Of a stretch of DNA of 46,832 bases, positions 7,815 to 15,240 are shown piece after piece. A model generated the notes under the pieces. It was not told where the DNA came from. It saw only the letters and a program-made list of their open reading frames with translations, and made no database searches. Origin of the DNA: Pedobacter sp. UBA5917 (GTDB lineage Bacteria; Bacteroidota; Bacteroidia; Sphingobacteriales; Sphingobacteriaceae); NCBI RefSeq assembly GCF_002432345.1, contig NZ_DJDT01000283.1, forward strand, positions 1-46,832, written 5' to 3'. Position numbers and translations under genes: made by a program. Position 1 is the first letter of the stretch, and each line of letters starts with the position of its first letter.

Positions 7815-9122
7815 TTAAAACTTAACACTGATCTCTACTGAATCAGTTCCGTTTTTAGGTAATACCCAATCCGGACCACTTTGGATAAGCCGCATGGCTT
7901 CTGCGTCGGCTTTTTTGTTCAGCGATTTTATAACAGCAACGTTGGTAGGCCGTCCGTTCTTTTTAACCTTAAAGCTTAAAATAACAAATTGTTCAGGGCC
8001 TTTGGGGTTGTATAGTTTATTGTTGCTTTCGAGGTATTGCGTATAGTTTATGGTAGAAACCGGAACTGGTTTTGTTATTTCTTCTTTAGCTTTTCCATCC
8101 AGGTTCTGTTCTGCACGTAAGGTGATTTTCGGTGCAGGGATATTTTCTTTCTTCTGTCCGTTAGAGCCGGTAATCAAAGCAATTTCGTTCAGCGTTCTAT
8201 TGCCGGTTAAAGCGTTTTTAATCGCATTCGGATCCTGCAATCCAATTACAGGCGCTTCTTTAAACCCGATTGCATTAATCAACAGGTCTTTATCTTTTGC
8301 ATTACTATCGGCAGGCAAATAAAAATAACCCTTGGCATCGGTTGCGGTTACATTTTTAGAACCGGCCAATTTTACAACAGCACCCTGAATGGGCTGGCCA
8401 TTGCTCTGATTTACCACGTTGCCGCTAAATGCAATTTTGCTTGAGCCAAATGCTGGCGCAGGTGCTGCAGCAATCGCCGGTTCATTTAGGGCTTCTTGTG
8501 CCGCCTTTGCTTTACTTGCATAGCCATTAAAATTCTCAAATCTCGCGGTACCTTTACGGTTATAATCGATAACAGCTTTTTGTTCGGCAACAGCTTTCTC
8601 TGAAGGTTGAATAATTGCTTTTGTTCTGGTGTTTTTTGCCAGATCGCCGGTTTTTGCATCAGCAATCGCCTGATCTACCAATGCAGATTTGGTCGCATTT
8701 TGAACTACAGTATCTTCCTTGGTTTTATTGGATACAATTGCGGTACTGCTATCTAATTGAACCATTACACCTTTATTTTTACGTGCAGCATTTTCTATAT
8801 TTCTGCGGTTTGTTTCACGCATAAAAAACAGAATACTCACGGCTATAAAAGCTACCGTAGCTGTTGCAGCAATACTTAACCTTTGTGTGGTAATGCCCCA
8901 AAGCTTGCGTTTTATCGGTTTTTCCGAAACACGGTCGTACAGTTGTTTTTGTAAAATGGAAAGCGTTTGTTTGCGTTTTGGCGACTGTTTCAATCCTTCT
9001 AAAGCTTCGGCCACGAAAGGATCTTCCAAAGCCTGCCTTTCTACAAAGTGCATAGCCTTGGCATCAAGTTTACCATCAAGGTAATCTTCCAGTACATCAA
9101 TATCTAACCAATCGTTATTCAC
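7815..9122 (-). CDS. Anti-sigma-like membrane protein with carboxypeptidase-regulatory and TonB-like C-terminal domains
   Basis: The 435-residue product has three parts. Residues 1-80 are a soluble N-terminus (DVLEDYLDGKLD, EDPFVAEALEGL) like anti-sigma domains of Bacteroidota. Residues 82-101 form one membrane helix (LSIAATATVAFIAVSILFF). The periplasmic part carries a carboxypeptidase-regulatory-like beta fold around 232-275 (VVNQSNGQPIQGAVVKLAG, DAKGYFYLPAD) and ends in a TonB C-terminal-like fold (FVILSFKVKKNGRPTNVAVI, DAEAMRLIQSGPDWVLP). The start overlaps the end of the ECF sigma gene by 8 bases, so the two are translationally coupled. I infer that it holds the sigma factor at the membrane and receives an envelope signal. 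Confidence 0.82.
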   Translation of the reverse strand: MNNDWLDIDVLEDYLDGKLDAKAMHFVERQALEDPFVAEALEGLKQSPKRKQTLSILQKQLYDRVSEKPIKRKLWGITTQRLSIAATATVAFIAVSILFFMRETNRRNIENAARKNKGVMVQLDSSTAIVSNKTKEDTVVQNATKSALVDQAIADAKTGDLAKNTRTKAIIQPSEKAVAEQKAVIDYNRKGTARFENFNGYASKAKAAQEALNEPAIAAAPAPAFGSSKIAFSGNVVNQSNGQPIQGAVVKLAGSKNVTATDAKGYFYLPADSNAKDKDLLINAIGFKEAPVIGLQDPNAIKNALTGNRTLNEIALITGSNGQKKENIPAPKITLRAEQNLDGKAKEEITKPVPVSTINYTQYLESNNKLYNPKGPEQFVILSFKVKKNGRPTNVAVIKSLNKKADAEAMRLIQSGPDWVLPKNGTDSVEISVKF

Positions 9123-9726
9123 TACTGTTTTTCTCTATACAAATCTTTAAATTCCGCTTACCGTTCTGGATATAACTCTTTACCTTAAGCATGTCGTAAC
9201 CCGTAATATCGGCTACTTCTTTATAGCATTTTTCCTGTAGATAAAATAAATCTACGCTTTTTCGCTGTTCTTCGGGCAAAGTTTCCATACACTTTTCCAT
9301 GATGGTAAGCTGCGTTTCTTTTGTGTTGTCTATATCCAGATGCACAAACTCGCTGTTTTCCACAAAAGTATCGTCAATCGAAACATTATTCTGCTTCGAG
9401 GATTTCCGCAGTGCCATTAAACAATGGTTGCGCGTTAAAACATGGAGCCAGCTTTTAAAATTCTGTACCTCATGTATTTTTAGCTTGGTAACCAGTTCTT
9501 CGAAAATCTGCATTACCGCATCCTTACTCTGCTCTACATCTTTAAAATAGTTAAGGCAAACCCCGAAAACCAGGTGCATGTATTTGTTATAAAGCGTACC
9601 CAATGCATTCAAATCGCCGGTATTTTTATACTGGGCAATCAGTTTGGCATCATCTTGCTGGTTATTTCCAGCTGTATTCTTTATAAATCTCAAAAAAATA
9701 TGGCAGCTATTCGAATTATCTTTCAA
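9115..9726 (-). CDS. ECF-type RNA polymerase sigma factor
   Basis: A 203-residue group 4 sigma factor. Region 2 shows LYNKYMHLVFGVCLNYFKDV, then AVMQIFEEL and FKSWLHVLTRNHCL; region 4 shows LPEEQRKSVDLFYLQEKCYK and a helix-turn-helix up to VKSYIQNGKRNLK. It would direct polymerase to envelope-stress or surface genes. It is the first gene of a two-gene unit with the anti-sigma-like gene. The first 20 residues before AGNNQQDDAKL look like extra sequence, so the true start may be a little further downstream. The intergenic space to the divergent DUF4197 gene is 155 bases. Confidence 0.9.
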   Translation of the reverse strand: MKDNSNSCHIFLRFIKNTAGNNQQDDAKLIAQYKNTGDLNALGTLYNKYMHLVFGVCLNYFKDVEQSKDAVMQIFEELVTKLKIHEVQNFKSWLHVLTRNHCLMALRKSSKQNNVSIDDTFVENSEFVHLDIDNTKETQLTIMEKCMETLPEEQRKSVDLFYLQEKCYKEVADITGYDMLKVKSYIQNGKRNLKICIEKNSSE

Positions 9727-9818
9727 GTATAAAAAATATTTCTGAGTGATGGCGTATAAACTAATATTTTAGGATTGATTGACTTTGAATAATTCCGGAT
9801 TCGCAGGATATAAACACT

Positions 9819-9826
9819 TATATTTG
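9819..9826 (+). promoter_or_regulatory. -7 promoter box before the DUF4197 gene
   Basis: TATATTTG matches TAnnTTTG exactly, 56 bases before the ATG at 9882. No TTG lies at the usual -33 distance. Confidence 0.4.
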
Positions 9827-9881
9827 AGTTATCAATTTAAATTATGGCAGTTGTTTTGCTAAGCCCAATTAAACACACACA

Positions 9882-10646
9882 ATGAAAAAGATCTATATTT
9901 TAGCCGCATCGATAGGCCTGCTATCGGTAAGCTTAAACGCAAACGCCCAGATAAAACTAAGCGATATTTTTAAGAAGGTAACCGAAAAACAGGGTACCAC
10001 TACCGCTACAGGTGCAACCGGAACACCATCTACACTCGAAATCGGGCAGGGCATTAAGGAAGCATTGCAGATCGGGGTTTCGGCTGGGGCAGACAGGCTC
10101 TCGGTTAAAGATGGCTTTTTAGGTAACCTTGCCGTTAAAATATTGATGCCACCCGAGGCACAGAAAGTAGAAAAAACATTACGTGGCATAGGGCTGAACA
10201 AACTTTGCGATAATGTAATTGTGAGCTTAAACCGTGCGGCAGAAGATGCAGCAACAGAAGCGAAACCGATTTTTATCTCTGCTATTAAGCAAATGACTTT
10301 AACCGATGCCACCAATATTTTATTGGGGAACAACAATGCAGCCACCGATTATTTTAAAAGGGTGACTACTTCACAGTTGATGGAAAAATTTAGCCCGATT
10401 GTAAGCACGAGTTTAAATAAGGTAAATGCCACCAAATATTACAGCGATTTAACCACGCAGTATAACCGTTTGCCTTTGGTAAAACCGGTAAATACGAACC
10501 TTACCGAATACGTTACACAAAAAGCCATAGATGGTTTATTTGTTGAAGTAGCAAAAGAAGAATTAAAAATAAGGGGTAACCTAAGCTCCAGGAGTTCTAC
10601 CTTGCTGCAAAAGGTATTTGGTTACGCCGATAAGAAAAAAATTTAG
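9882..10646 (+). CDS. DUF4197 domain-containing exported protein
   Basis: A 254-residue protein with a signal peptide (KKIYILAASIGLLSVSLNAN, cleavage likely after ANA). The mature part matches DUF4197: IGQGIKEALQIGVSAGADRL, LMPPEAQKVEKTLRGIGLNK and NRAAEDAATEAKPIF. The remainder includes DYFKRVTTSQLMEKFSPIV and a C-terminal helical region. The family is widespread in Bacteroidota and Proteobacteria, is predicted to be periplasmic, and has no established function as far as I know. It stands alone, divergent from the ECF sigma factor, which leaves open that it belongs to that sigma regulon. Confidence 0.9.
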   Translation: MKKIYILAASIGLLSVSLNANAQIKLSDIFKKVTEKQGTTTATGATGTPSTLEIGQGIKEALQIGVSAGADRLSVKDGFLGNLAVKILMPPEAQKVEKTLRGIGLNKLCDNVIVSLNRAAEDAATEAKPIFISAIKQMTLTDATNILLGNNNAATDYFKRVTTSQLMEKFSPIVSTSLNKVNATKYYSDLTTQYNRLPLVKPVNTNLTEYVTQKAIDGLFVEVAKEELKIRGNLSSRSSTLLQKVFGYADKKKI

Positions 10647-10652
10647 TTAAGT

Positions 10653-10782
10653 GATGTTCGTGAAGACACGAACATCGGCGAGATTTAATATATGTTGTGG
10701 TTCGTGTCTTCACGAAACGTAAGCTTCATAATGTTTTAAGAAAGATATCCCATGCCTCGTGGTTCGTGTCTTCACGAACCAC
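10653..10782. repeat. Three GTTCGTGTCTTCACGAAC hairpins in a row
   Basis: Copy 1 (10653-10676) has perfect 10-base arms GATGTTCGTG/CACGAACATC around AAGA. Copy 3 (10759-10782) has GTGGTTCGTG/CACGAACCAC around TCTT. Copy 2 (10697-10720) is imperfect. Loops AAGA and TCTT show that copy 1 is in the opposite orientation. The first hairpin follows the DUF4197 stop by 6 bases and may also end its transcript, although no T tract is present. Confidence 0.8.
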
Positions 10783-10864
10783 TAATTAAGTTTACCCTAA
10801 GTAAAATATCACCTATCCGCTACTTTCTGACCGATAGAAACGAAAACTATTTGTAAAATTGCGT

Positions 10865-11800
10865 ATGACGAAAATCAGTAGCACATTAGTTTCTATTTTA
10901 ATTCCCTGTGTGGCATTAATCACTTCATGCAACAACAGCAAATCTAACAACGATGGAAATAAAGCCGTTTTGGATACTGTTTCATTAAGCAATAAAAATT
11001 TCGCATTAGCTTACCAGGATGGTGATAAAATCGTTGCCACGAGTATCGATACGATGAAACAGATTTCGTTCGGTGGGGCTACCAATCCTGCTATTTCGCC
11101 CGATGGCAATAAACTGGCTTATACATTAAGCGATTCGGTAGGCAACAGGTCCATCTGGATTGCCGATATGGAAAATAAAAACCAGGGCAAACTACAGGTA
11201 AACAGCAATAATTATTATGGTGCGGTATGGTCTGCTGACGGCAACAATATCGCCTTCAGTATTTTTAACAAAAGTGGTATTTGGAAAATAGGTGTGATAA
11301 AGGCCGATAATTCCGGTTACATCATGTTGGATAGCACATCGAAAATAAATGCTTATGCACCAACCTGGAAAAACGATAAAGAGATCATTGCACACGATCT
11401 TGAAAACCTTTACACTTTTGATCTTTCCGGGAAATTGATCGATACGAAACCGATCAAAACATTAATCGGAAATGAATATCATATCTCGAGTAGCGACAAT
11501 TTCTTTTATAGCAAAGATGGAAATAAACTGATTTTTACTGCCGCCAGCGGCGAAGTACTACATGAGTTACATGATATGGCCAATGCCGTTTATATCCTCG
11601 ATGTGGCCAGCAAAAAAATAACACCACTTTCGCAAAAAGGAATGAACGTGCCTTCTCTTTTTGTAACTGCCGACGACCGTATTTTTTACAGTGGTGCCGA
11701 AAAGCCTTATACAGAGAGTAAAATTTATGTAGCCGATTTAAATGGCAATATTAAAACGGTGGTTGATAAAGGAAGCAACCCAACAGGCGCGCTCAAGTAA
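10865..11800 (+). CDS. WD40-like beta-propeller (PD40/TolB-type) lipoprotein
   Basis: About 311 residues, starting at the ATG at 10865 (a TTG two codons earlier is less likely). The signal MTKISSTLVSILIPCVALIT is followed by a lipobox-like LITSC and a serine/asparagine-rich linker, so the protein is probably anchored in an envelope membrane. Repeats of the PD40 type are visible: NPAISPDGNKLAYTLSD, with WIADMENKNQGKLQ, then GAVWSADGNNIAFSIF, then FYSKDGNKLIFTAAS. They should form a beta propeller like the C-terminal half of TolB. No enzymatic residues are seen; a binding role is likely. Confidence 0.8.
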   Translation: MTKISSTLVSILIPCVALITSCNNSKSNNDGNKAVLDTVSLSNKNFALAYQDGDKIVATSIDTMKQISFGGATNPAISPDGNKLAYTLSDSVGNRSIWIADMENKNQGKLQVNSNNYYGAVWSADGNNIAFSIFNKSGIWKIGVIKADNSGYIMLDSTSKINAYAPTWKNDKEIIAHDLENLYTFDLSGKLIDTKPIKTLIGNEYHISSSDNFFYSKDGNKLIFTAASGEVLHELHDMANAVYILDVASKKITPLSQKGMNVPSLFVTADDRIFYSGAEKPYTESKIYVADLNGNIKTVVDKGSNPTGALK

Positions 11801-11804
11801 CGGT

Positions 11805-11855
11805 AACTTCCGAAGTCAAAAAAGGCAGGTGAGCCGGGGAAGACTTCGGAAGTCT
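11805..11855. repeat. Palindromic repeat, AACTTCCGAAGTC family
   Basis: AACTTCCGAAGTC (11805-11817) is mirrored by AGACTTCGGAAGTCT (11841-11855). It begins 4 bases after the preceding stop codon. A longer, perfect copy is at 38095-38144. Confidence 0.7.
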
Positions 11856-11866
11856 GCAGAATAGTT

Positions 11867-11913
11867 ATCCCGAGATAGATCTCTCCGCTCCCGAATATTC
11901 GGTCGAGATGACG
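11867..11913. repeat. Partial CGTCATCTCGA-family repeat
   Basis: GATAGATCTCTCCGCTCCCG followed by GGTCGAGATGACGG matches the right half of the full copies at 6980 and 31518. The left arm is missing. Confidence 0.65.
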
Positions 11914-11970
11914 GACACTTTATATAATTTCATTTTACCGCTTGCAGGGTGTACCTACGCTGTTTATAAA

Positions 11971-12060
11971 CCTGATTGAAACGGAAAGCCCGCAATCCCG
12001 ATCCTTCATCGGGAGCGGACTTGGAGAGGAAAGCAGGGCTGCAGTCTGCCAAGAACACCC
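11971..12060. repeat. Structured intergenic element with nested hairpins
   Basis: TCCCGAT (11996-12002) pairs with ATCGGGA (12008-12014), AGCCC (11987-11991) can pair with GGGCT (12036-12040), and GCAG/CTGC form a third small stem. GGAAAGC occurs twice. I recall similar sequences in other Sphingobacteriaceae intergenic regions but cannot verify this here. A non-coding RNA is an alternative. Confidence 0.4.
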
Positions 12061-12118
12061 GGCCTTTCATTTTCAAAATAGAATAATTAATAATAAACCT
12101 GAACAAGGCCTATTTATA

Positions 12119-12165
12119 CTTTCGAAGTTACCCTCTTCCCAATCCCCTCCGTTAAACTTCGAAAG
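12119..12165. repeat. Inverted repeat CTTTCGAAGTT / AACTTCGAAAG
   Basis: Perfect 11-base arms at 12119-12129 and 12155-12165 around a 25-base loop. The arms are related to those of the AACTTCCGAAGTC family at 11805 and 38095. The remaining bases to 12237 hold the presumed promoter of the next sigma gene, where I cannot define boxes. Confidence 0.6.
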
Positions 12166-12237
12166 ATGCCAAAAAAATAAAGAAAATTTAAAGTAATATT
12201 GAGTTTCATCCGTTTACTGCTTTATACGCAATAAATA

Positions 12238-12789
12238 GTGCCAACAAACGAACCTCAAAATATCATTTCAACGGTTGCCAATTATGGTAAGCGCCTGTTC
12301 AGTTTCATCCGTGGAAGGGTGAATACCGATGAGGACGCGGAAGATATTTTACAGGATGTTTGGTTCCAGCTGAGCAATCAGCCCGAAGTAGGCACCATCG
12401 AGCAGATCAGCGGTTGGCTTTACCGTGTAGCCAGAAATAAGATTACCGATAAATACCGTAAACAAAAGGAAGAATCGCTGGAAGATTTTAGTTTCGAGGG
12501 AGAAGATGGTGAAATTAATTTTAAGGAAATTTTACTTGCCGAGGCCTACTCGCCGGAAGAGGAAAGCTTAAAAAAGCTATTCTGGGATCAGCTGTTTCTG
12601 GCGCTCGAAGAACTGCCCGAAAATCAGCGTTACGTATTTGTACAGAATGAACTGGAAGAACGTACTTTTCAAGAGCTGGCTGATGAAAGTGGTGAGAATA
12701 TCAAAACATTAATATCAAGAAAAGGTTATGCGGTAAAACACCTGCGTAACCGCTTACAAAATTTATATCAGGAATTTATTAACTATTAA
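12238..12789 (+). CDS. ECF-type RNA polymerase sigma factor (second)
   Basis: A 183-residue sigma factor. Region 2: LFSFIRGRVNTDEDAEDILQ, DVWFQL and ISGWLYRVARNKITDKYRKQ. Region 4: LEELPENQRYVFVQNELEER with the helix-turn-helix LADESGENIKTLISRKGYAV. The start is GTG; no ATG is available before region 2. It is unrelated in detail to the sigma factor at 9115. The next gene, a small membrane protein, begins 10 bases after its stop, an arrangement that I recall as common for this pair in Bacteroidota. Confidence 0.9.
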   Translation: MPTNEPQNIISTVANYGKRLFSFIRGRVNTDEDAEDILQDVWFQLSNQPEVGTIEQISGWLYRVARNKITDKYRKQKEESLEDFSFEGEDGEINFKEILLAEAYSPEEESLKKLFWDQLFLALEELPENQRYVFVQNELEERTFQELADESGENIKTLISRKGYAVKHLRNRLQNLYQEFINY

Positions 12790-12799
12790 ATTTGCAGAC

Positions 12800-13153
12800 A
12801 TGATGAATAGAAATTTTAATCGGCGCAAGAAATTTATTTTCTTTTTACCCGTAGCCCTGCTTATTGCAGCGGTTTTGGGGTATGTGGTTATGTTTTTATG
12901 GAATTGGATTTTACCGGAGGTGGCACATGCGGGCAAACTAACTTACTGGCAGGCCCTTGGTTTATTGGTGCTGTGCCGATTACTTTTCGGCAATTTTAAA
13001 AAAGGCGGTCATGGTGGGCACGAAGGTTTCCGTGAGCGTGCAAAAACCATGCGCGCCAAATGGGAAACCATGGATGATGAGGAACGGGCAAGGTTTAAGG
13101 AAGAATATAAACGGAGGTGTGGCGGATGGGGCCATCACCGCAATAAAGAATAG
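12800..13153 (+). CDS. Small membrane protein paired with ECF sigma factor
   Basis: A 117-residue protein with a basic N-terminus, a membrane helix at about 12-35 (FIFFLPVALLIAAVLGYVVM), and a second hydrophobic patch containing TYWQALGLLVLCRLLFG at about 48-64. Then follow a glycine/histidine-rich stretch (KKGGHGGHEGF) and a charged helix with MDDEERARFKEEYKRRCGGW. The histidine- and cysteine-containing tail could bind metal. Sigma-coupled proteins of this shape are recurrent in Bacteroidota, but I know of no experiment on their role. An anti-sigma or membrane-sensor function is an inference from gene coupling. Confidence 0.75.
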   Translation: MMNRNFNRRKKFIFFLPVALLIAAVLGYVVMFLWNWILPEVAHAGKLTYWQALGLLVLCRLLFGNFKKGGHGGHEGFRERAKTMRAKWETMDDEERARFKEEYKRRCGGWGHHRNKE

Positions 13154-13155
13154 TA

Positions 13156-13190
13156 AAAAGCTCCGGAGAAATTCGGGGCTTTTTTGTTTT
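13156..13190 (+). terminator. Terminator after the ECF sigma/membrane protein pair
   Basis: AAAAGCTCCG (13156-13165) pairs with CGGGGCTTTT (13174-13183) with one G-T wobble, followed by a T tract. Confidence 0.75.
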
Positions 13191-13269
13191 ATTGGTTGGT
13201 GGACAACCGATAGTTTAAATAGTTAATTTTTCGTTTTTGAGTTTTAACTAGCTTTTTAATTAAAGCGAT

Positions 13270-13335
13270 CGTCACCCTGAATTTATTTCAGGGTCTTACA
13301 AGCTAAAAAGATGTTGAAATAAATTCAGCATGACG
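13270..13335. repeat. Palindromic repeat, CGTCACCCTGA family (full copy)
   Basis: CGTCACCCTGAATTTATTTC, then AGGGTCTT, a 10-base spacer and GATGTTGAAATAAATTCAGC ending in ATGACG. Left arm and right arm are inverted copies. This is the reference copy for comparing 1-57, 16535-16572 and 41121-41234. Confidence 0.8.
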
Positions 13336-13400
13336 AATTGATCTAGTCAGTGCATTTATAAATATTCTTTTCAATAAATAATAATCGACGCAGATTAAAA

Positions 13401-13427
13401 AGATCCTTCACTGCGTTCAGGATGACA
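13401..13427. repeat. Half palindrome, GTCATCCTGAACG family
   Basis: AGATCCTTCACTGCGTTCAG followed by GATGACA is the reverse orientation of the element at 7097. The rest of the 13190-13660 gap is AT-rich and shows no gene. Confidence 0.65.
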
Positions 13428-13660
13428 CGAGGAGGAGAGGATGACAAATAAAAAAAATCAAAATAATTTAAAGTAAAAATAAAACTCTTCCGTCTTCCTA
13501 TATAAATAACAAAAAATAACAGATGCGTACATCAAATCGCTTATAGCGAATTGATTACCGTCATAAAATATAGAGAGATGAAACCATCTTGATTTTCAGA
13601 ACAGAAAACAATCAGGGAAATCAAGATAGCTTCATCACAAATAAAAACATATATAAACAG

Positions 13661-13927
13661 ATGAAAAAAATATTAAAAGCTATAGGATTTGGGATTATAC
13701 TTGGCGCAGCCGCTTTCTTTGTCCCATTTGTATTTAAATTTATATTGGCGATAGTAGTGATCGGCTTTATGTTCAGGGTTTTCGCAGGTAGGAAACGTCA
13801 TTATTTCCATAGCCGTTATAATGGTTTCGAAAACCATTTCAACCCGATTGTACCCATCGATAATCAATGGTACAAACCAAATGTACAAAGCAATGGAACG
13901 GTTAACCACATCAACATCAATTACTAA
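13661..13927 (+). CDS. Small hypothetical membrane protein
   Basis: An 88-residue product beginning MKKILKAIGFGIILGAAAFF. Residues 5-41 form one long or two short membrane helices (second part FKFILAIVVIGFMFRVF). The tail is basic and then rich in asparagine, tyrosine and histidine. I do not recognise a family. The gene begins a row of three with gaps of only 3 and 4 bases, so it is probably co-transcribed with the following ones up to Hsp20. The ATG at 13661 is chosen because upstream in-frame codons add no conserved-looking sequence. Confidence 0.65.
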   Translation: MKKILKAIGFGIILGAAAFFVPFVFKFILAIVVIGFMFRVFAGRKRHYFHSRYNGFENHFNPIVPIDNQWYKPNVQSNGTVNHININY

Positions 13928-13930
13928 GCC

Positions 13931-14164
13931 ATGAGAACATTTAGAATATTACTGGCATTGGCTGTTGCCGCAGGAACTTTTTACAGCTTAAATGTACTGG
14001 CGGTTCAAAATGGATACCGCGATCGCCTTGACTTTAAAAACAGGCATTATAACGAAGATTGCGATCATGAGCGTAACAGACACCATGCTTTCAATCACCA
14101 CAACAGCAACACAAACTATACAATGATCAGTAAGGTTGATAGTGTTAACACCCTAAATAGATAA
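13931..14164 (+). CDS. Small exported hypothetical protein, histidine/asparagine rich
   Basis: 77 residues with an N-terminal hydrophobic segment (RILLALAVAAGTFYSLNVLA) that is a signal peptide or membrane anchor. The remainder is hydrophilic, with ERNRHHAFNHHNSN near residues 48-61, suggesting possible metal binding. No family is recognised. It starts 3 bases after the preceding stop and ends 4 bases before the glycosyltransferase fragment. Confidence 0.6.
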   Translation: MRTFRILLALAVAAGTFYSLNVLAVQNGYRDRLDFKNRHYNEDCDHERNRHHAFNHHNSNTNYTMISKVDSVNTLNR

Positions 14165-14168
14165 AGAT

Positions 14169-14561
14169 ATGTCGCAGATACTTTTTTTGAGCGATCCATC
14201 CCAAAGTGATGTAAGTCCGATTTTAGGGATGGCCAACGAACTGATCAGCCGTGGAGAAAAGGTAACCTTTTTTAGCTCGGATGAATTTAAAACCCCCATT
14301 GAGGAAATAGGTGCCGATTTTAAAGCCTACAATCAGGAAGTGAATATTTTTCAGCCGAAAAAAGATGCAGACGGAGAAGAAAAACCTAAATCGGGATTGA
14401 TCAGTGCGTTGCTGGAACCCATGAAGTTTATCGATGATATTTTGGTGCAGATCAGGGGACTGAAATTCGATTATGCCGTTTTTTCGCCAGCTTACCCTTA
14501 TGCCAACATCATTACACAGCTATTGGGCATACCAAAAACCGAACAGGCGGTTTTAAATTAG
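14169..14561 (+). CDS. Truncated GT-B glycosyltransferase (N-terminal fragment only)
   Basis: 130 residues whose start, SQILFLSDPSQSDVSPILGM then ANELISRGEKVTFFSSDEFK and IEEIGADFKAYN, resembles the acceptor-binding half of macrolide-type (MGT/GT1) glycosyltransferases. The full family is about 400 residues long. The sequence stops soon after YAVFSPAYPYANIITQLLGI, so the rest of the N-terminal domain and the whole nucleotide-sugar domain are missing. No continuation in other frames was noticed before the Hsp20 gene. It is either a decayed gene or a short domain kept for binding. It stays in a tight row with its neighbours. Confidence 0.65.
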   Translation: MSQILFLSDPSQSDVSPILGMANELISRGEKVTFFSSDEFKTPIEEIGADFKAYNQEVNIFQPKKDADGEEKPKSGLISALLEPMKFIDDILVQIRGLKFDYAVFSPAYPYANIITQLLGIPKTEQAVLN

Positions 14562-14563
14562 AA

Positions 14564-14580
14564 ATTGGCCTTGGGCCAAT
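14564..14580 (+). other. Small hairpin between glycosyltransferase fragment and Hsp20
   Basis: ATTGGCC/GGCCAAT with a 3-base loop, directly after the stop codon. There is no T tract, so it may be an RNA-processing or stability site rather than a terminator. Confidence 0.4.
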
Positions 14581-14614
14581 AAATTAACAGATTAATCACA
14601 TTAAAATTAATAAC

Positions 14615-15067
14615 ATGTACAATCAACATAGATGCCATGAGGGCAAGATGCACGGTCGGTTCGGCGCTGGAGAAGGAAGATTTGGAAGGCACTTTGGTGG
14701 CCCTTTCGGTCACCACAAATTCGGGATGTTTAACCAGGGATTTAGAAAAGTGCCGGTAAACATCGAAGAAACAGAAAGTAGCTTTATCATCGAGCTTTTT
14801 GCTCCGGCTCTGCTTAAAGAAAATTTAAAAGTAGTAACCAAAGATGATGTATTAACCGTTTCTTATCAACCACAGGAAGAAGCCGATGCCGCTAAAAAAT
14901 ATAGCCGCAGAGAATACAGCAACGGTGCTTTCGAAAGGGGCTTTGCCCTAAACGGAAAGGTTTTGTCAGAAAACATTTCGGCCGGTTATGCCGATGGGAT
15001 CCTAAAAATTACCCTTCCTAAAAACCCCGAAACCAATATACCAGAGAAAGATATCCTGGTAGACTAA
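14615..15067 (+). CDS. Hsp20/alpha-crystallin family small heat-shock protein
   Basis: A 150-residue ATP-independent holdase. The N-terminal 40 residues are rich in glycine, histidine and phenylalanine (GRFGRHFGGPFGHHKFGMF) instead of the usual helical arm. The alpha-crystallin domain runs from about residue 46 (VPVNIEETESSFIIELFAPA) to DGILKITLPKNPE, the conserved end motif. A short tail with IPEKDILVD may serve as the oligomerisation I-x-I-like segment. It closes the probable operon that starts at 13661; the ECF sigma factor at 12238 is a candidate regulator. A terminator follows. Confidence 0.92.
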   Translation: MYNQHRCHEGKMHGRFGAGEGRFGRHFGGPFGHHKFGMFNQGFRKVPVNIEETESSFIIELFAPALLKENLKVVTKDDVLTVSYQPQEEADAAKKYSRREYSNGAFERGFALNGKVLSENISAGYADGILKITLPKNPETNIPEKDILVD

Positions 15068-15088
15068 GTTTCGTCTATTATAATTTCC

Positions 15089-15125
15089 AAGCCCCAGTTG
15101 TTCAGAACAGTTGGGGCTATTTTAT
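15089..15125 (+). terminator. Terminator after hsp20
   Basis: AGCCCCA (15090-15096) pairs with TGGGGCT (15112-15118), followed by ATTTTATTT. Confidence 0.7.
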
Positions 15126-15186
15126 TTGTAGTTGGCCTGCAAAAAGTAGTTATAGCGTATTAAACTCGCCGATATTGAAATGCCGT

Positions 15187-15217
15187 TTGCTATTGGCGGT
15201 ATTTTAAGGTACTTTTG
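15187..15217 (+). promoter_or_regulatory. Bacteroidota promoter for the DEAD-box helicase gene
   Basis: A -33 TTG (15187-15189), 20 bases of spacing and a perfect -7 box TACTTTTG (15210-15217). It lies 23 bases before the TTG start codon and supports that start. Confidence 0.65.
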
Positions 15218-15240
15218 CTAAAAGACATAAATACAATAGA

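Noticed and set aside
10653..10782. Possible CRISPR array because of repeated hairpins
   Set aside because: Only three units, with unequal spacing, reversed orientation and no cas genes.
11942..12196. Open frame of 84 codons before the second ECF sigma gene
   Set aside because: The region is made of palindromic elements; the predicted protein has no plausible features.
13589..13660. N-terminal extension of the small membrane protein at 13661
   Set aside because: It has no ATG and adds polar sequence ahead of a good membrane-protein start.
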